Shown here: positions 32,681-41,167 of the stretch, one piece after another
How positions within the stretch are numbered: the first letter of the stretch is position 1
Layout: every line of letters starts with the position of its first letter
From: a methanogenic archaeon
GTDB lineage: Archaea; Thermoplasmatota; Thermoplasmata; Methanomassiliicoccales; Methanomethylophilaceae
Reading direction: 5' to 3'
Length of the DNA stretch: 45,425 nucleotides
Assembly: GCA_902763685.1 (NCBI GenBank)
Contig: CACWTF010000018.1
Location: forward strand, 1 to 45,425
Notes under the pieces: generated by a model
Told to the model about the DNA's origin: nothing
Databases searched by the model: none
Seen by the model: only the letters and a program-made list of their open reading frames with translations
Position numbers and translations under genes: made by a program

Positions 32681-33795
32681 TGCATATCGAAGAAGGGGAC
32701 AAACACAACTTCTGGGCGGACGGACTCCCCGCTGGATTGACCGTCGTCCGTCAGTTCGACAAACTGGTGATGGGCGCCTGGGTACTGTGCCTAATAGCCT
32801 ACGCCGCGGCATTCGTCCTGCTGCGCAGCTATTACACCCTGGATCCGTACTTCCTGCTGTCCTTCATCGGGGTCCCGTTCGACCTCGTCGGTCTGATCTA
32901 CATCATCAACCGCAAGAACATCTCCTCGCTGGTGATCACCGTCATCCTGGCGATAGGCGGATATCTCGTGACCAATTCGCTGATGTACATCATAATCGTC
33001 GTCTACGTGTTCATAGGGGCATTGGGAGTCGCCTGCGTCGTCGATGCCATCCAGAGGATAATTTTCTACGATGTGGTCAGCCACATCAGGTACGTGAACG
33101 TGAAGGAGAAGCTCAGTATCAAGGACCGCCTGTATGCTTTCATCTTCAACGTGCCTCCGGACCTGGACACCAGGAACATAGTCATCAGCCCCAAGAAACT
33201 GGGCAACAAGTTCCCCTGGAAGGACATGGGCAGCACCATCGTGCTCTCGCTGATCGTGGGTATGTTCTTCTGGATCTACCTGTCCCTCAACCCCACCTTC
33301 ATGCAGACCGGTACCATATCCAGCGATGTGCCCACCTTCATCTTCGGCGTGATGCTCTACGTCCCCGTGATTGTATTGCCCTTCACCGTGTTCAAGTCGC
33401 TCGACGTGAAGATAGGTACCAACTACCGCGACTTCAGGCTGTTCAACGGTGCCCTGGCCACCATCCAGAGGATGGCCGTCCCCGTCTTCGCCGCACTGAT
33501 CTTCGTGCTCATGGCCATGAATGAACAGGATCCTGTCCAGGTACTGCTGTTCATAGGTCTGTCCGCGATCATCATCCTGTTCGTGGTCATCCTGACCTCC
33601 ATCATCTACTATTACGCGATGGAAGCCACCACCTCTTCGGACATCTCGAAGAAATGGAAGATATTCATCCCCGTACCGCTCATGATGACCCTCCACAAGG
33701 ATGACGGGTCGGAGAAGATCGTGTACCCTGGTACTCCCGAGAGGGACGAATCCGACATGAGCGAGATCTCGCTTACCGTACGTATGAAAGAATGA
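32677..33795 (+). CDS. Eight-helix membrane protein, function unknown
   Basis: A 372-residue protein. Four helices lie at ~29-50, 58-77, 83-102 and 104-125, then a cytosolic domain of ~60 residues (KEKLSIKDRLYAFIFN, LGNKFPWKDM), then four more helices at ~188-206, 218-240, 264-282 and 288-316, and a soluble tail ending in SLTVRMKE. No transporter, channel or enzyme motif that I recognise. Begins with tandem ATG codons (32677, 32680) overlapping the stop of the preceding small gene. Followed by a strong terminator, so this is a two-gene transcript. Confidence 0.75.
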   Translation: MMHIEEGDKHNFWADGLPAGLTVVRQFDKLVMGAWVLCLIAYAAAFVLLRSYYTLDPYFLLSFIGVPFDLVGLIYIINRKNISSLVITVILAIGGYLVTNSLMYIIIVVYVFIGALGVACVVDAIQRIIFYDVVSHIRYVNVKEKLSIKDRLYAFIFNVPPDLDTRNIVISPKKLGNKFPWKDMGSTIVLSLIVGMFFWIYLSLNPTFMQTGTISSDVPTFIFGVMLYVPVIVLPFTVFKSLDVKIGTNYRDFRLFNGALATIQRMAVPVFAALIFVLMAMNEQDPVQVLLFIGLSAIIILFVVILTSIIYYYAMEATTSSDISKKWKIFIPVPLMMTLHKDDGSEKIVYPGTPERDESDMSEISLTVRMKE

Positions 33796-33828
33796 TAGGA
33801 TCGTGCCGTCTGGCACAATCCTATTTTT
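33796..33828 (+). terminator. Strong hairpin plus T5 after the membrane protein gene
   Basis: TAGGATCGTGCC / GGCACAATCCTA, 11 pairs with one C-A mismatch, loop GTCT, then TTTTT. It begins in the first bases after the stop and lies 6 nt from the convergent gene's end, so it may act in both directions. Confidence 0.75.
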
Positions 33829-33833
33829 GATGT

Positions 33834-34280
33834 TTAATAACGGCTGTTCCCGGTGAAGTAGGGGTTGGGTTTCCCGGGGGCCACCCAGTCGCGGAAGATG
33901 GGTTTGAATACTTCTACGGAAGACATTCCGGGGGTCTTGCGGAGTCCGATGATCTCGGGTTCCTTGTCGTTGCTGATGATGATCTTGTACTTCTGCTCCG
34001 TTCCGTTGGCGGAGATGGGTGCACGGTCGTTGGTGACGATGGCGGCCATGGTCTGGTCGGCCATGAGCTGGATGTCCTCGGGGGTGTACTCGTCGGGAAC
34101 CTTGATGATGAAGCAGCATTCCTCGGATTCGCCGTTGATCATGAACGAGACCTCGGACTTGTCCATGAGTCCCTTGAATTTCTTCCCGTTCTCGTCGTCG
34201 GCGGCGAGTGCCAGGATCCTGTCTTTGAACTTATAGGGGATGTCGAGGTAGATGACCTCCTCTCCGAGTATGTTCCACAT
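33834..34280 (-). CDS. Hypothetical soluble protein
   Basis: A 148-residue protein without membrane segments or Cys clusters. Mixed alpha/beta with a central acidic stretch (KVPDEYTPEDIQLMADQTMAAI) and a C-terminus ending FTGNSRY. I do not recognise the family. Single-gene transcript: the TATA box CCTATAAGG on the minus strand (34303-34311) lies ~27 nt before the ATG, so the mRNA should be leaderless. Stop codon TAA. Confidence 0.75.
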   Translation of the reverse strand: MWNILGEEVIYLDIPYKFKDRILALAADDENGKKFKGLMDKSEVSFMINGESEECCFIIKVPDEYTPEDIQLMADQTMAAIVTNDRAPISANGTEQKYKIIISNDKEPEIIGLRKTPGMSSVEVFKPIFRDWVAPGKPNPYFTGNSRY

Positions 34281-34302
34281 GCCCCGTGGATAGTCTACGT
34301 CC

Positions 34303-34311
34303 CTTATAGGC
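34303..34311 (-). promoter_or_regulatory. TATA box of the 148-residue gene
   Basis: Minus strand CCTATAAGG, centred 27 nt before the ATG at 34280. Confidence 0.5.
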
Positions 34312-34357
34312 TTAACGAGCGGTAAACGGGGGTCTGGTACATCCTTCCCCGTTTAGC

Positions 34358-34366
34358 CTTATATAC
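34358..34366 (+). promoter_or_regulatory. TATA box of the trpS-pheS transcript
   Basis: CTTATATAC, centred 27 nt before the trpS ATG at 34389, predicting a leaderless mRNA. Confidence 0.6.
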
Positions 34367-34388
34367 ACGCGCGAATTATGGGAATCCA

Positions 34389-35510
34389 ATGGCCGAGGAC
34401 TTCAAAGTCACCCCTTGGGAAGTGACCGGAGACATAGATTACGACGTTCTGATGAAAAAGTTCGGGACGACCCCCATAGACGATAAGCTGATGAAAAGGC
34501 TGTCCAGGTACGGGGAGCCCCACCCTATGCTCAGGCGCGGCATATTCTACACGCACCGCGATGTGGACGTGCTGCTCGACGAGTACGAGAAGGGCAACGA
34601 ATTCTACATCTACACCGGCAGGGGACCTTCCGGCAACACCCACCTCGGACACATCATGCCGTGGATCCTCAACAAATGGATGCAGGACACCTTCAAGTGC
34701 AAGATGCTGTTCCAGATGACCGACGACGAGAAGTTCCTCTTCAAGGACCTGACCCTCCATGACACCCGCAACATGGCATACGAGAATGCCCTCGACTTCG
34801 TGGCCCTGGGATTCGATCCCGAGAAGACCAAGATCATCGTGGATACCGAGAACATCAAGACCCTGTATCCCCTCGCCCTCCGTGTCGCCAAGAAGGTGAC
34901 CTTCTCCACCGCCAAGGCGGTCTTCGGATTCGACGGCGAATCCAACATCGGTAGGATATTCTTTACCACGCTGGAATCGGCCCCGGCGTTCATACCTACC
35001 GAGATCGAGGGCAAGCCCACCCGCGTCATCATCCCCTGCGGTATCGACCAGGACCCCCACTTCAGGGTCACCAGGGACGTGGCGCCCGGACTGGGATACC
35101 CCAAGCCCACCATGCTCTACTGCAAGATGTGCCCCGGACTCAGCGGAGGCGACAAGATGTCCTCCTCCGACGAGAACGCTACTATCTACACCACCGACAC
35201 ACCCAAACAGGTCAAGAAGAAGGTCGGCAGGGCGTTCACCGGCGGATGCGTGAGCGTGGAGGAACAGAGGCAGAACGGAGGCAACCCCGAGGTCTGTGCC
35301 GTTTTCAAGTACAACTACTATCTCTTCGAACACGACGACGCCAAACTCAACGAGATGGCGGAGAAGTGCAGGAACGGAGAGATTCTCTGCGGCGAGTGCA
35401 AAGTAGCCCTCACCCAGAAGATCAACGTGTTCCTCGAGGCCCACCAGGCCAAGAGGGAAGAGGCAAAGGAGATTGTCGACAAGATGACCTTCGAAGGATT
35501 CAAGTGGTGA
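34389..35510 (+). CDS. trpS: Tryptophanyl-tRNA synthetase, archaeal type
   Basis: A 373-residue class I synthetase of the archaeal/eukaryotic kind. HIGH-like motif GNTHLGHI (~83-90) and KMSKS-like DKMSSSDE (~255-262) are present, and YTGRGPSGNTHLGH is typical. Two Cys pairs (CKMC, CGEC) are seen. First gene of a pair with pheS. Confidence 0.95.
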   Translation: MAEDFKVTPWEVTGDIDYDVLMKKFGTTPIDDKLMKRLSRYGEPHPMLRRGIFYTHRDVDVLLDEYEKGNEFYIYTGRGPSGNTHLGHIMPWILNKWMQDTFKCKMLFQMTDDEKFLFKDLTLHDTRNMAYENALDFVALGFDPEKTKIIVDTENIKTLYPLALRVAKKVTFSTAKAVFGFDGESNIGRIFFTTLESAPAFIPTEIEGKPTRVIIPCGIDQDPHFRVTRDVAPGLGYPKPTMLYCKMCPGLSGGDKMSSSDENATIYTTDTPKQVKKKVGRAFTGGCVSVEEQRQNGGNPEVCAVFKYNYYLFEHDDAKLNEMAEKCRNGEILCGECKVALTQKINVFLEAHQAKREEAKEIVDKMTFEGFKW

Positions 35511-35515
35511 ATCAG

Positions 35516-37033
35516 ATGGATATGAAAGAATTGCTCGAAGGACTCAGCTACAACGAGAAGAGACTGCTCCTGGCACTCGATAAGAACAACGGCAGGGGTT
35601 CCCCCGCCGACATGATCCGCATCGGCGGGTTCGGTCTCGAGGTAGAGGTCATGGGATCCGCCTCCTGGCTTGCTTCCAAGGGCCTTGCGGAGATCTCCGA
35701 GGAGAGCACCAAATACTTCGAACTCACCGACCCCGAGGCATCCCGCAAAGGGCTTCCCGAGAGGAACGCCCTCAAGGTGCTGGATGCCCACGGCGGCAGT
35801 ATCACGCTCACTGATTTCGCGGCCGAGATGAACGGCGAGGACAACATCGCCGTCGGATGGCTGATGAGGAAGAAACTCGCCTCCATGCAGGAGGTGGGCG
35901 GAGAGAAGGGACTCGTCCTTTCCGATAACGGTAAAGCGATGCTGAACGCCGTGATGCCCGACGAGGAGCTCATCTCCAGGATGCTGGACGCTCCCGTTCC
36001 CGAGTCCGAGGCCGACCCCAGGATCATCAAGGACCTGAAGGGTCGCAAAGGCATGATCAAGGAGGTCGTGGAGACCGTCAGGGAGATCCGTCTCACCGAC
36101 GACGGTGTGAATGCGGCACGTTCCGGCATAGAGGTCAGGGAAGAGGTCACCGAGGTGACCGACGAGATCATCCAGAGCGGCAAATGGAAGGACGTGGAAT
36201 TCAGGAAGTACGATGTCCAGACCTTCGCACCCGCTGCCTACACCGCCAAGAAGAACCCCCTCACCAGGCTCGGCAACGAGGTCCGCAGGATGTTCACCGA
36301 GATGGGATTCAGCGAGATGTCCTCCGAATACGTCCAGACCGCGTTCTGGAACATGGATACCCTCTTCATCCCCCAGGACCACCCCGCCAGGGACATGCAG
36401 GATACGTTCTTCCTCGACAACCCTTCCCGCATCGACCTCGAGGACAGGGAACTCGTCGCCAAGATCAAGGCCATACACGAGAACGGAGGGGACACCGGTT
36501 CCACCGGCTGGGGAGGCGAATGGTCTGAGGAGAAGGCATCCCAGGCACTCCTGAGGACCCATAGTACCGTCAGCAGTATCCGTTACATCGCGGAGCACCC
36601 CGATGCTCCCCAGAAGGCATTCTCCATCTCCAGGATCTTCAGGAAGGAGTCCATCGATGCCACCCACCTTCCCGAGTTCAGTCAGATCGAGGGAATCGTC
36701 ATCGACGAGAACGCCAACCTCGACATGCTGATCTCCCTCATCCGCGAGTTCTACGCCAGGATGGGATTCGACAAGATCAACGTACGTCCCAGCTACTTCC
36801 CCTACACCGAGCCCTCGTTGGAGCTCGAGGTGTTCTTCAACGGCAAGTGGCTGGAGCTCGGAGGTGCCGGAATCTTCAGGCCCGAGGTGCTCGCACCCTT
36901 CGGAGTGAAGACCCCCGTCCTCGCATGGGGATTCGGATTCGAGAGGCTGGCGATGCTCAAATGGAACATCACCGACATCAGGGACCTCTATATCTCCGAC
37001 CTCGATTCGCTGAAGAGGAACACCGTCTTCTGA
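35516..37033 (+). CDS. pheS: Phenylalanyl-tRNA synthetase alpha subunit
   Basis: A 505-residue archaeal/eukaryotic PheS. N-terminal winged-helix domains (~1-200) that recognise tRNA, then the class II catalytic core with motif 2 (AFSISRIFRKESIDATHLPEF) and motif 3 (GFGFERLAML). ATG 35516 follows GGTGA (35506-35510) made by the trpS stop, spacing 5; a much longer frame upstream only mirrors trpS. The beta subunit gene pheT is not in the window. Its stop directly abuts the stop of the next, convergent gene. Confidence 0.95.
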   Translation: MDMKELLEGLSYNEKRLLLALDKNNGRGSPADMIRIGGFGLEVEVMGSASWLASKGLAEISEESTKYFELTDPEASRKGLPERNALKVLDAHGGSITLTDFAAEMNGEDNIAVGWLMRKKLASMQEVGGEKGLVLSDNGKAMLNAVMPDEELISRMLDAPVPESEADPRIIKDLKGRKGMIKEVVETVREIRLTDDGVNAARSGIEVREEVTEVTDEIIQSGKWKDVEFRKYDVQTFAPAAYTAKKNPLTRLGNEVRRMFTEMGFSEMSSEYVQTAFWNMDTLFIPQDHPARDMQDTFFLDNPSRIDLEDRELVAKIKAIHENGGDTGSTGWGGEWSEEKASQALLRTHSTVSSIRYIAEHPDAPQKAFSISRIFRKESIDATHLPEFSQIEGIVIDENANLDMLISLIREFYARMGFDKINVRPSYFPYTEPSLELEVFFNGKWLELGGAGIFRPEVLAPFGVKTPVLAWGFGFERLAMLKWNITDIRDLYISDLDSLKRNTVF

Positions 37034-38266
37034 TCATCCGAACCTGATCTCGCCTGAGGAATCGTTCAGGGCGGAGATCAGATTCTGCAGGATCTTCTTC
37101 CTGTACGGCGGAGCCGCCGCATCGGCTTTCCCGAGAAGTGCCAGAGCCTCGTCCTTGTGTCCTTCGCGGTATGCAATCTCGGCCCTGATCTTGAGGATCT
37201 CGTCGATGTCCTTGGCATCTCCGATCTCACGCATGGTGTCGCAGGCCATCACCGCGAAACCGTTGGCACCCTTGAGGTCACCCATGGCGAGGCAGGCCTT
37301 GGACACGGTCACCGCGCACACAGGCAGGCGGAGATTGTAGTAAGCGGCCTCGGCCAGTTCGAAGGCTTTCCCGTACTTGCCGTGCATGAGCTGTATCTGG
37401 GCGTTGACCGCTTCCTCCAGCGGGGATTTCAGTTTGTGCAGGATGCGGGCACATTCGTCCGCCGCCCTGATGTTCCTGCAGTCCACGGCCACCCTGCTTC
37501 TTAACCACGCCAGTTCTTCCATGTACGATTCCGGGGCTTCGAGTTTGGAAAGGAGGTCCAGGAGGTCCTCGTTGGGATTGGACACGAACTCGTCGCTGTG
37601 GCGTACCGCGAACTTGACCGATTCCAGGTTCCTGCCCGCACGGATCAGGTGGTACAACCTCTCCTGTATGTTGCCCTGTTCCAGCCACCAGTCGGCAGCC
37701 CATCCGTGCCATTTCGCTATCTCCGCCTCGGGGATCCTGGCAAGATAGTCCCTGGCGGTCTCCGGCGGGATCATGATGTTGCCGCAGACGTCCGCGGGCA
37801 GATTGCCGACCTTGGTGGGAGGGAACACTTCGCGGGGGATGGGGACACGGAGCACACAGGCCTTTCCGAAGGTCTCCCTGTCACGGTCGTCGAGGGCATT
37901 CCATTTGATCTCCGGGGTGCACCTCTTCATGTCGAGGAATATATCGGGATCGATGCCCGCCGCAGTGAGTTTCTCGCTGATGAGCTCCGCCCGTCTCAGG
38001 CCGGCCGTGGTGATGCTGTATACCAGCCTCTTGCTGCGTACCCCCTTCTGGTGTGCCTGCCAGTTGGTGATCATCCCCTGGTCCATGAGCCTCTTGAGGT
38101 CGAGGGAGGCATGGGCACGGGTGATCCCGGTAACGCCTGCGATACCGTCCTGGGTGAGATCGAACGGGACGTTGTATTCCTGTCCGGGCTGTACGCTCGA
38201 GAACTTGGAGAGATGCAGGAGGATACGCTCCTTCACGGTTACGTCTCTGACGGTTATGGTTGCCAT
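37034..38266 (-). CDS. Winged-helix DNA-binding protein with TPR-like C-terminal domain
   Basis: A 410-residue protein. Residues ~1-95 form a winged helix-turn-helix (VKERILLHLSKF, TQDGIAGVTGITRAHASLDLKRLMDQGMI, VYSITTAGLRRAEL). Residues ~180-400 are all-helical and resemble TPR or MalT-like repeats (YHLIRAGRNLESVKF, ACLAMGDLKGANGFAVMACD). Likely a transcription regulator sensing a ligand or partner through the repeats. ATG 38266 gives MATITVRDV; the longer frame would start in a Phe-rich stretch upstream. TTTTTTATTC at ~38287-38296 (minus) may be its TATA element. Confidence 0.8.
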   Translation of the reverse strand: MATITVRDVTVKERILLHLSKFSSVQPGQEYNVPFDLTQDGIAGVTGITRAHASLDLKRLMDQGMITNWQAHQKGVRSKRLVYSITTAGLRRAELISEKLTAAGIDPDIFLDMKRCTPEIKWNALDDRDRETFGKACVLRVPIPREVFPPTKVGNLPADVCGNIMIPPETARDYLARIPEAEIAKWHGWAADWWLEQGNIQERLYHLIRAGRNLESVKFAVRHSDEFVSNPNEDLLDLLSKLEAPESYMEELAWLRSRVAVDCRNIRAADECARILHKLKSPLEEAVNAQIQLMHGKYGKAFELAEAAYYNLRLPVCAVTVSKACLAMGDLKGANGFAVMACDTMREIGDAKDIDEILKIRAEIAYREGHKDEALALLGKADAAAPPYRKKILQNLISALNDSSGEIRFG

Positions 38267-38340
38267 GATTGATATTCCGACAGATAGAATAAAAAACAAA
38301 GCGAGGCATTTACGACTAATTCTTCAGGGTGTCGTGACAA

Positions 38341-39186
38341 ATGCACAGGTTGTTAGTGAGGTACGAGAAGGACATCGCTTCGGTCAACATGGTCGATACT
38401 TACATCGCCCGCGGCGAATGGTCCGAGGCCGGGACCGATGCCGACGGCTGCCGGTACATCACCGACGGCTGCGACATGGTGGTCTATCTCCAGCACCACC
38501 ACATCAACGCGGAGCATCTCGACCGCAAGGCAGTCGAATTCGGTTTCCGTCCGGATATGGTGGTGTTCCCTTCCGTCCACAGTGCCAAGAGCGGGATGCC
38601 CGCCCTCACCGTCCACCCCATAGGGAACTATCATGACGCACAATACGGCGGCGAGCCGGGGAAACTGGTCAGGACCGTCCCGTCGCTGCTCTCCGATACC
38701 CTCCGCAGCATCAGAAGGAACTGCACCATCGAGGAGTACAACGTATGCTTCGAGGTCACCCACCACGGACCCTATCTCGAAACCCCCGCATATTTCCTGG
38801 AGATCGGGAGCGACGCCACCTGCTGGGGCAGGAAGGATGCCGCCGAGATCCAGGCGACCGTCCTGGGAGAGGTACGCGAGACCAACGATTATCCCACGGT
38901 AATCGGCATCGGTGGGGGTCACTACGCACCAAGATTCACAGAGCTGGCACTGTCCAGCAAAGTAAATTTCGGGCACATGCTCCCCAACTATCAGCTGGAA
39001 GGGTACGACGATGAGGACATCGCTCGTTCCGTGAAGGCCGCGATGGAGGCCAGCGGTACCCGTATGGCCTATCTTCACAGGAAATCCATGAAGGGGGCGC
39101 AGGCCTCCCGCATCACCGCCATCGCAGAATCGGTGGGATGCGAGTTCATGAAATCCGAGGATTTCGAACCGCTCACTGGGAATTGA
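38341..39186 (+). CDS. dtdA: D-aminoacyl-tRNA deacylase, DTD2 (archaeal/plant type)
   Basis: A 281-residue DTD2/GEK1-family enzyme that hydrolyses D-amino acids from tRNA and also clears aldehyde-modified aminoacyl-tRNA. Recognised from VTHHGPYLETPAYFLEIGSD, WGRKDAAE and the GIGGGHYAPRFTELAL block, plus a C-terminal LEGYDDEDIARSVKAAMEAS. Normal family length. Its 3' end overlaps the convergent pyrH by 14 nt. Confidence 0.92.
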   Translation: MHRLLVRYEKDIASVNMVDTYIARGEWSEAGTDADGCRYITDGCDMVVYLQHHHINAEHLDRKAVEFGFRPDMVVFPSVHSAKSGMPALTVHPIGNYHDAQYGGEPGKLVRTVPSLLSDTLRSIRRNCTIEEYNVCFEVTHHGPYLETPAYFLEIGSDATCWGRKDAAEIQATVLGEVRETNDYPTVIGIGGGHYAPRFTELALSSKVNFGHMLPNYQLEGYDDEDIARSVKAAMEASGTRMAYLHRKSMKGAQASRITAIAESVGCEFMKSEDFEPLTGN

Positions 39187-39862
39187 TGTAGGTACCGGAG
39201 AAAGGCTGTCCGAGGATGGCCTTCTCGAGTTCCTCCAGGTTCCTTCCGTCGACCATCTGGATATCGATCTTCTCCTTCTTGGCGATCTGGACTCCCAACG
39301 GGTCGAAGACGCTGGATTTCCCTGCTCCGTGGTCCTTGTAGACCAGGGCGTCGAGCTCGTCGATGGTGAGTTTCTCGTACCTTACGGCATCGGGGTTCTT
39401 GCGGGGGTCGTCGGAGTAGACCGCATCGACAGAGGTGGCGTTGATGACGCGTGCCCCTCCGAGTTCCACGGCCAGCATGGTCGCGACCGCATCGGTGGTG
39501 TGTCCGGGTTCGGTACCGCCCATGACCACGATCTTCCCTTCGGCGAACCTCTTGGCGGCAGCCTTCACATCGAGGGGGATATCGGTGGAAGAACAGTCCC
39601 CGAGGGCAAGTGCCAGAAGGGCCGCGTTGAGCCTTGTGCATCCAATACCAAGGAGGTCAAGCTGGTATTCATCGCCGCCGAGTTCCCTGCCGGTGACGGT
39701 GTAGTAGCGGGCGATCTTCCCTCCCCCGCACACGACACAGACCCTGACTTTTTGGGAGACTTTCTTGAGCATTTCCGCGAGTTTTCCTATAAACACCGAA
39801 TCATTTTGGTCCGGAATGAGAATGGAACCGCCTATCGATATGACGACAATGTCCTGGCTCAT
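39173..39862 (-). CDS. pyrH: UMP kinase, archaeal type
   Basis: A 229-residue amino-acid-kinase-fold enzyme making UDP from UMP. N-terminal VVISIGGSILIPD, then VCGGGKIARYY, GGTEPGHTTDAVA and VDAVYSDDPRKNP mark the archaeal UMP kinases. ATG 39862 gives MSQDIVVISIGGS; an upstream TTG is less likely. Convergent 14-nt overlap with dtdA; divergent from aRF1. Confidence 0.92.
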   Translation of the reverse strand: MSQDIVVISIGGSILIPDQNDSVFIGKLAEMLKKVSQKVRVCVVCGGGKIARYYTVTGRELGGDEYQLDLLGIGCTRLNAALLALALGDCSSTDIPLDVKAAAKRFAEGKIVVMGGTEPGHTTDAVATMLAVELGGARVINATSVDAVYSDDPRKNPDAVRYEKLTIDELDALVYKDHGAGKSSVFDPLGVQIAKKEKIDIQMVDGRNLEELEKAILGQPFSGTYINSQ

Positions 39863-39870
39863 GACTAACA

Positions 39871-39880
39871 CTATTTATAG
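39871..39880 (+). promoter_or_regulatory. TATA box of the aRF1-ArgRS-GNAT transcript
   Basis: CTATTTATAG, itself a near palindrome, predicts a start near 39900 and a ~20-nt leader before ATG 39924. It is too close to pyrH (10 nt) to serve that gene; TTTTATCCC on the minus strand (~39893-39901) may do so. Confidence 0.5.
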
Positions 39881-39923
39881 GGATGCGGGTTAGGGATAAA
39901 ATCATTGTTGAAGGTATGTCAAG

Positions 39924-41162
39924 ATGGCAAACGACAATTCCGCAAACAGGGCTCGCTATGATTTCAAGAAAGCCATGGAAGAAATCAGGAACTACCGAGG
40001 AAGAGGCACTGAGTTAATCTCAGTGTACGTACCCTTCGGAAAGCTGATCTCCGACGCAATGGCCTACCTCAGGGAAGAGCAGGGCCAGGCACAGAACATC
40101 AAATCGAAGACCACGATGAAGAACGTCACCAGTGCCATCGATTCCATCATGCAGCGTCTCAAGACGTTCGACAAGGTGCCTGAGAACGGTATCGTCATCT
40201 TCTGCGGAGAGGTCCCCCGTGCCGGCGACCAGACCAAGATGGTCCAGTATGTCATCAACCCCCCGGAACCCATCGGAGCGTTCCTCTACAGGTGCGATTC
40301 ATCCTTCTTTACCGACCCCCTCGAGACCATGCTCGTGGACAAGAGGTACTACGGACTCCTCGTCATGGACAGGAAGGAGGCCACCATCGGTATCCTCGCA
40401 GGACCCAGGATCCAGGTGCTCAAGCACTTCGAGTCCATGGTCCCCTCGAAGCACCACCAGGGAGGTCAGTCATCCGTCCGTTTCGAGAGGCTCATCGAGA
40501 TCGCCGCCCACGAGTTCTTCAAGAAGATCGCGGACAACTGCACCACCTGTTTCCTCGATTCCCTCCAGGACCTGGAAGGTATCATCATCGGAGGCCACTC
40601 GCCCACCAAGGACTTCTTCTACAACGAGCAGTACCTTCACCATGAGCTCCAGAAGAAGGTCATCAAGCCCCTCATCGATACCGGTTACACCGACGAGTCC
40701 GGACTGAAGGAGCTCGTCGACAACGCACAGGGATCCATCTCCGACCAGGCTCTGGCCGAGGAGAAGGAGATGATGCAGAGGCTCTTCCGCGAGATCAGGA
40801 AGACCGAGGGCGGATTATCCGCATACGGTGAGGCCCAGGTCCGCCACTGCGCAGACATGGGTGCCATCGACACCTTCCTCATCTCCAGCCAGCTCAGGAA
40901 GTTCCGCTGCAAGTGCCAGTGCAGCAGCTGCGGACACGAGTTCGAGGCCACCACCGACGATGACGAGTCCCCCGTCAAATGTCCCAAGTGCGAAGGGAAC
41001 GCCAAGATCGTCGAGAGCATGGACCTCATCGATAACTTCTTCGAGCTCTCGGATCTCTACAATTCCAACATGCAGCTCATCTCCGGCGATTCCGAGGAGG
41101 GAGAGATGCTCCTGAAGGCGTTCGGAGGAATAGCCGCACTCCTCAGGTACAACGTGGAGTGA
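39924..41162 (+). CDS. prf1: Peptide chain release factor aRF1
   Basis: A 412-residue class-1 release factor. Codon-recognition motifs are NIKS (58-61) and Y122-x-C124-DSSF128, the catalytic GGQ is at 180-182, and the C-terminal domain has a zinc-like CKCQCSSCG...CPKC segment. All three stop codons should be recognised by a factor with an intact NIKS, which matters if TAG also encodes pyrrolysine in this lineage. First gene of an operon with argS. Confidence 0.96.
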   Translation: MANDNSANRARYDFKKAMEEIRNYRGRGTELISVYVPFGKLISDAMAYLREEQGQAQNIKSKTTMKNVTSAIDSIMQRLKTFDKVPENGIVIFCGEVPRAGDQTKMVQYVINPPEPIGAFLYRCDSSFFTDPLETMLVDKRYYGLLVMDRKEATIGILAGPRIQVLKHFESMVPSKHHQGGQSSVRFERLIEIAAHEFFKKIADNCTTCFLDSLQDLEGIIIGGHSPTKDFFYNEQYLHHELQKKVIKPLIDTGYTDESGLKELVDNAQGSISDQALAEEKEMMQRLFREIRKTEGGLSAYGEAQVRHCADMGAIDTFLISSQLRKFRCKCQCSSCGHEFEATTDDDESPVKCPKCEGNAKIVESMDLIDNFFELSDLYNSNMQLISGDSEEGEMLLKAFGGIAALLRYNVE

Positions 41163-41167
41163 TTCCC

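Noticed and set aside
32791-34119. Minus-strand frame of 442 codons opposite the membrane protein gene
   Set aside because: His/Asp/Arg-rich low-complexity translation typical of an antisense shadow.
35129-35515. Upstream extension of pheS within trpS
   Set aside because: The translation there is a frame-shifted copy of trpS, Arg/Gln-rich; ATG 35516 has a proper GGTGA site.
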